Source: Nanohaloarchaea archaeon PL-Br10_U2g5
GTDB lineage: Archaea > Halobacteriota > Halobacteria > Halobacteriales > Haloferacaceae
DNA: 6,298 nucleotides
Direction: 5' to 3'
Assembly (NCBI GenBank): GCA_001564205.1
Contig: LKMY01000109.1
Location: 1 to 6,298, forward strand
The translations under genes were made by a program, and so were the position numbers. The notes below the pieces were generated by a model, which saw nothing but the letters and a program-made list of their open reading frames with translations, was not told the DNA's origin and ran no database searches. Positions 6,105-6,298 of the stretch are shown here, piece after piece. Positions within the stretch are counted from its first letter, which is position 1; each line of letters starts with the position of its first letter.

Positions 6105-6142
6105 GAAATTGGGTGGCTGGGGAGTCCCAGCCCACCAATTTC
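6105..6142. repeat. Large near-perfect inverted repeat (38 bp) downstream of tRNA-Ile
   Basis: The left arm (6105-6121) begins GAAATTGG and ends CTGGG; the right arm (6126-6142) begins CCCAG and ends CCAATTTC; the loop is GAGT (ACTC on the minus strand). Fifteen of 17 positions pair directly, or 16 pairs form if one base is bulged on each side. On the minus strand it begins 30 nt after the tRNA-Ile 3' end. No T-tract follows, so it is not a classical intrinsic terminator. It could be a processing or stability element of the tRNA trailer, part of a small structured RNA, or a remnant of a mobile element. Confidence 0.65.
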
Positions 6143-6144
6143 TC

Positions 6145-6162
6145 CCGGCCAATGAAGGCCGG
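6145..6162. repeat. Hairpin CCGGCC-AATGAA-GGCCGG between tRNA-Ile and the large inverted repeat
   Basis: A perfect 6-bp GC stem with a 6-base loop. Past one C-C mismatch it can extend by three more pairs outward (6141-6143 with 6164-6166). It starts 6-10 nt after the tRNA 3' end in the direction of tRNA transcription, so it may contribute to termination or 3' processing. Confidence 0.5.
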
Positions 6163-6171
6163 CGGAGTAGG

Positions 6172-6245
6172 TGGGCCAACACGGATTTGAACCGTGGACC
6201 TCCCGGTTATCAGCCGAGCGCTCAACCTGACTGAGCTATTGGCCC
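6172..6245 (-). tRNA. trnI: tRNA-Ile (anticodon GAU)
   Basis: Read on the minus strand, this 74-nt sequence folds into a complete cloverleaf. The acceptor GGGCCAA pairs with TTGGCCC. The D-stem is GCTC/GAGC with loop AGTCAGGTT. The anticodon stem is CTCGG/CCGGG (one T-G wobble) with loop CTGATAA, anticodon GAT at 6209-6211. The variable loop is AGGTC, and the T-arm is CACGG-TTCAAAT-CCGTG. The discriminator base is A at 6172. The 3' CCA is not encoded; the genomic sequence after the discriminator is CCT. There is no intron. It decodes AUC and AUU isoleucine codons. It lies alone rather than in an rRNA operon, as far as the window shows. Confidence 0.97.
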
Positions 6246-6276
6246 AGGTAAGCGCATTCAGTGATTGCGCAGGTAG

Positions 6277-6287
6277 GATTTTAAGGG
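6277..6287 (-). promoter_or_regulatory. Promoter of tRNA-Ile
   Basis: On the minus strand CCCTTAAAATC is centred about 36 bp upstream of the tRNA 5' end. Initiation about 25 bp downstream of the box would leave a leader of roughly 10 nt, to be removed by RNase P. The AT core TTAAAA (6279-6284) stands out from GC-rich surroundings. Confidence 0.55.
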
Positions 6288-6298
6288 TTTCCTTTCGC

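Noticed and set aside
5370..6182. Minus-strand 270-codon open frame across the amidase start and the intergenic region
   Set aside because: It is out of frame with the conserved amidase, very Arg-rich, and crosses the promoter and hairpins.
5896..6234. Plus-strand 112-codon open frame in the gap, running into the tRNA
   Set aside because: It overlaps the tRNA on the opposite strand, has low-complexity basic composition, and has no promoter or SD.
6172..6245. tRNA-Ile as an attachment site of an integrated element
   Set aside because: No integrase gene, no second copy of the tRNA 3' end and no element genes are visible in the window; the tRNA is complete.

Overview
The window is haloarchaeal chromosomal DNA. 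Most of it is strongly GC-rich. The encoded proteins are rich in Asp, Glu, Ala and Val and poor in Lys. Several genes have AT-rich TATA-like boxes about 25-35 bp upstream of the start codon and no Shine-Dalgarno sequence, the pattern of leaderless haloarchaeal transcripts. The genus cannot be fixed from the sequence alone; relatives known to use dihydroxyacetone (DHA), such as Haloferax, Haloquadratum and Halorubrum, are the natural comparison.

Layout: (1) 1-735, plus strand, is the 3' part of ptsI (PTS enzyme I), cut by the window edge. (2) 742-2845, minus strand, is a compact operon transcribed dhaK, dhaL, dhaM, encoding the three subunits of the PTS-dependent DHA kinase. Its genes overlap by 4 bp and 1 bp, and it converges on ptsI with a 6-bp gap. 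(3) 2846-2974 is a divergent promoter region. It leads rightward to an unrecognised 231-residue acidic protein (2975-3670). (4) 3745-4233, minus strand, is a PrxQ/BCP-like peroxiredoxin of visibly lower GC than its neighbours. (5) 4349-5854, minus strand, is an amidase-signature hydrolase with an intact Lys-Ser-Ser triad. (6) 5855-6171 is a 317-bp gene-free stretch with the amidase promoter, two short palindromes and a tandem set of hairpins. (7) 6172-6245, minus strand, is tRNA-Ile(GAU), with its promoter near the right edge.

How the genes work together: enzyme I passes phosphate from PEP to HPr (not in the window), HPr to His9 of DhaM, and DhaM to ADP held on DhaL. DhaL then phosphorylates DHA bound covalently to His219 of DhaK, giving DHAP for glycolysis or gluconeogenesis. 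DhaM here is only the EIIA-type domain, without the HPr and EI-like domains of E. coli DhaM, so the adjacent ptsI is a likely functional partner. The right half holds unrelated single genes.

I see no mobile element, CRISPR array, integrase or clear novel multigene system. The least explained items are the three abutting hairpins downstream of tRNA-Ile and the unrecognised gene divergent from dhaK.
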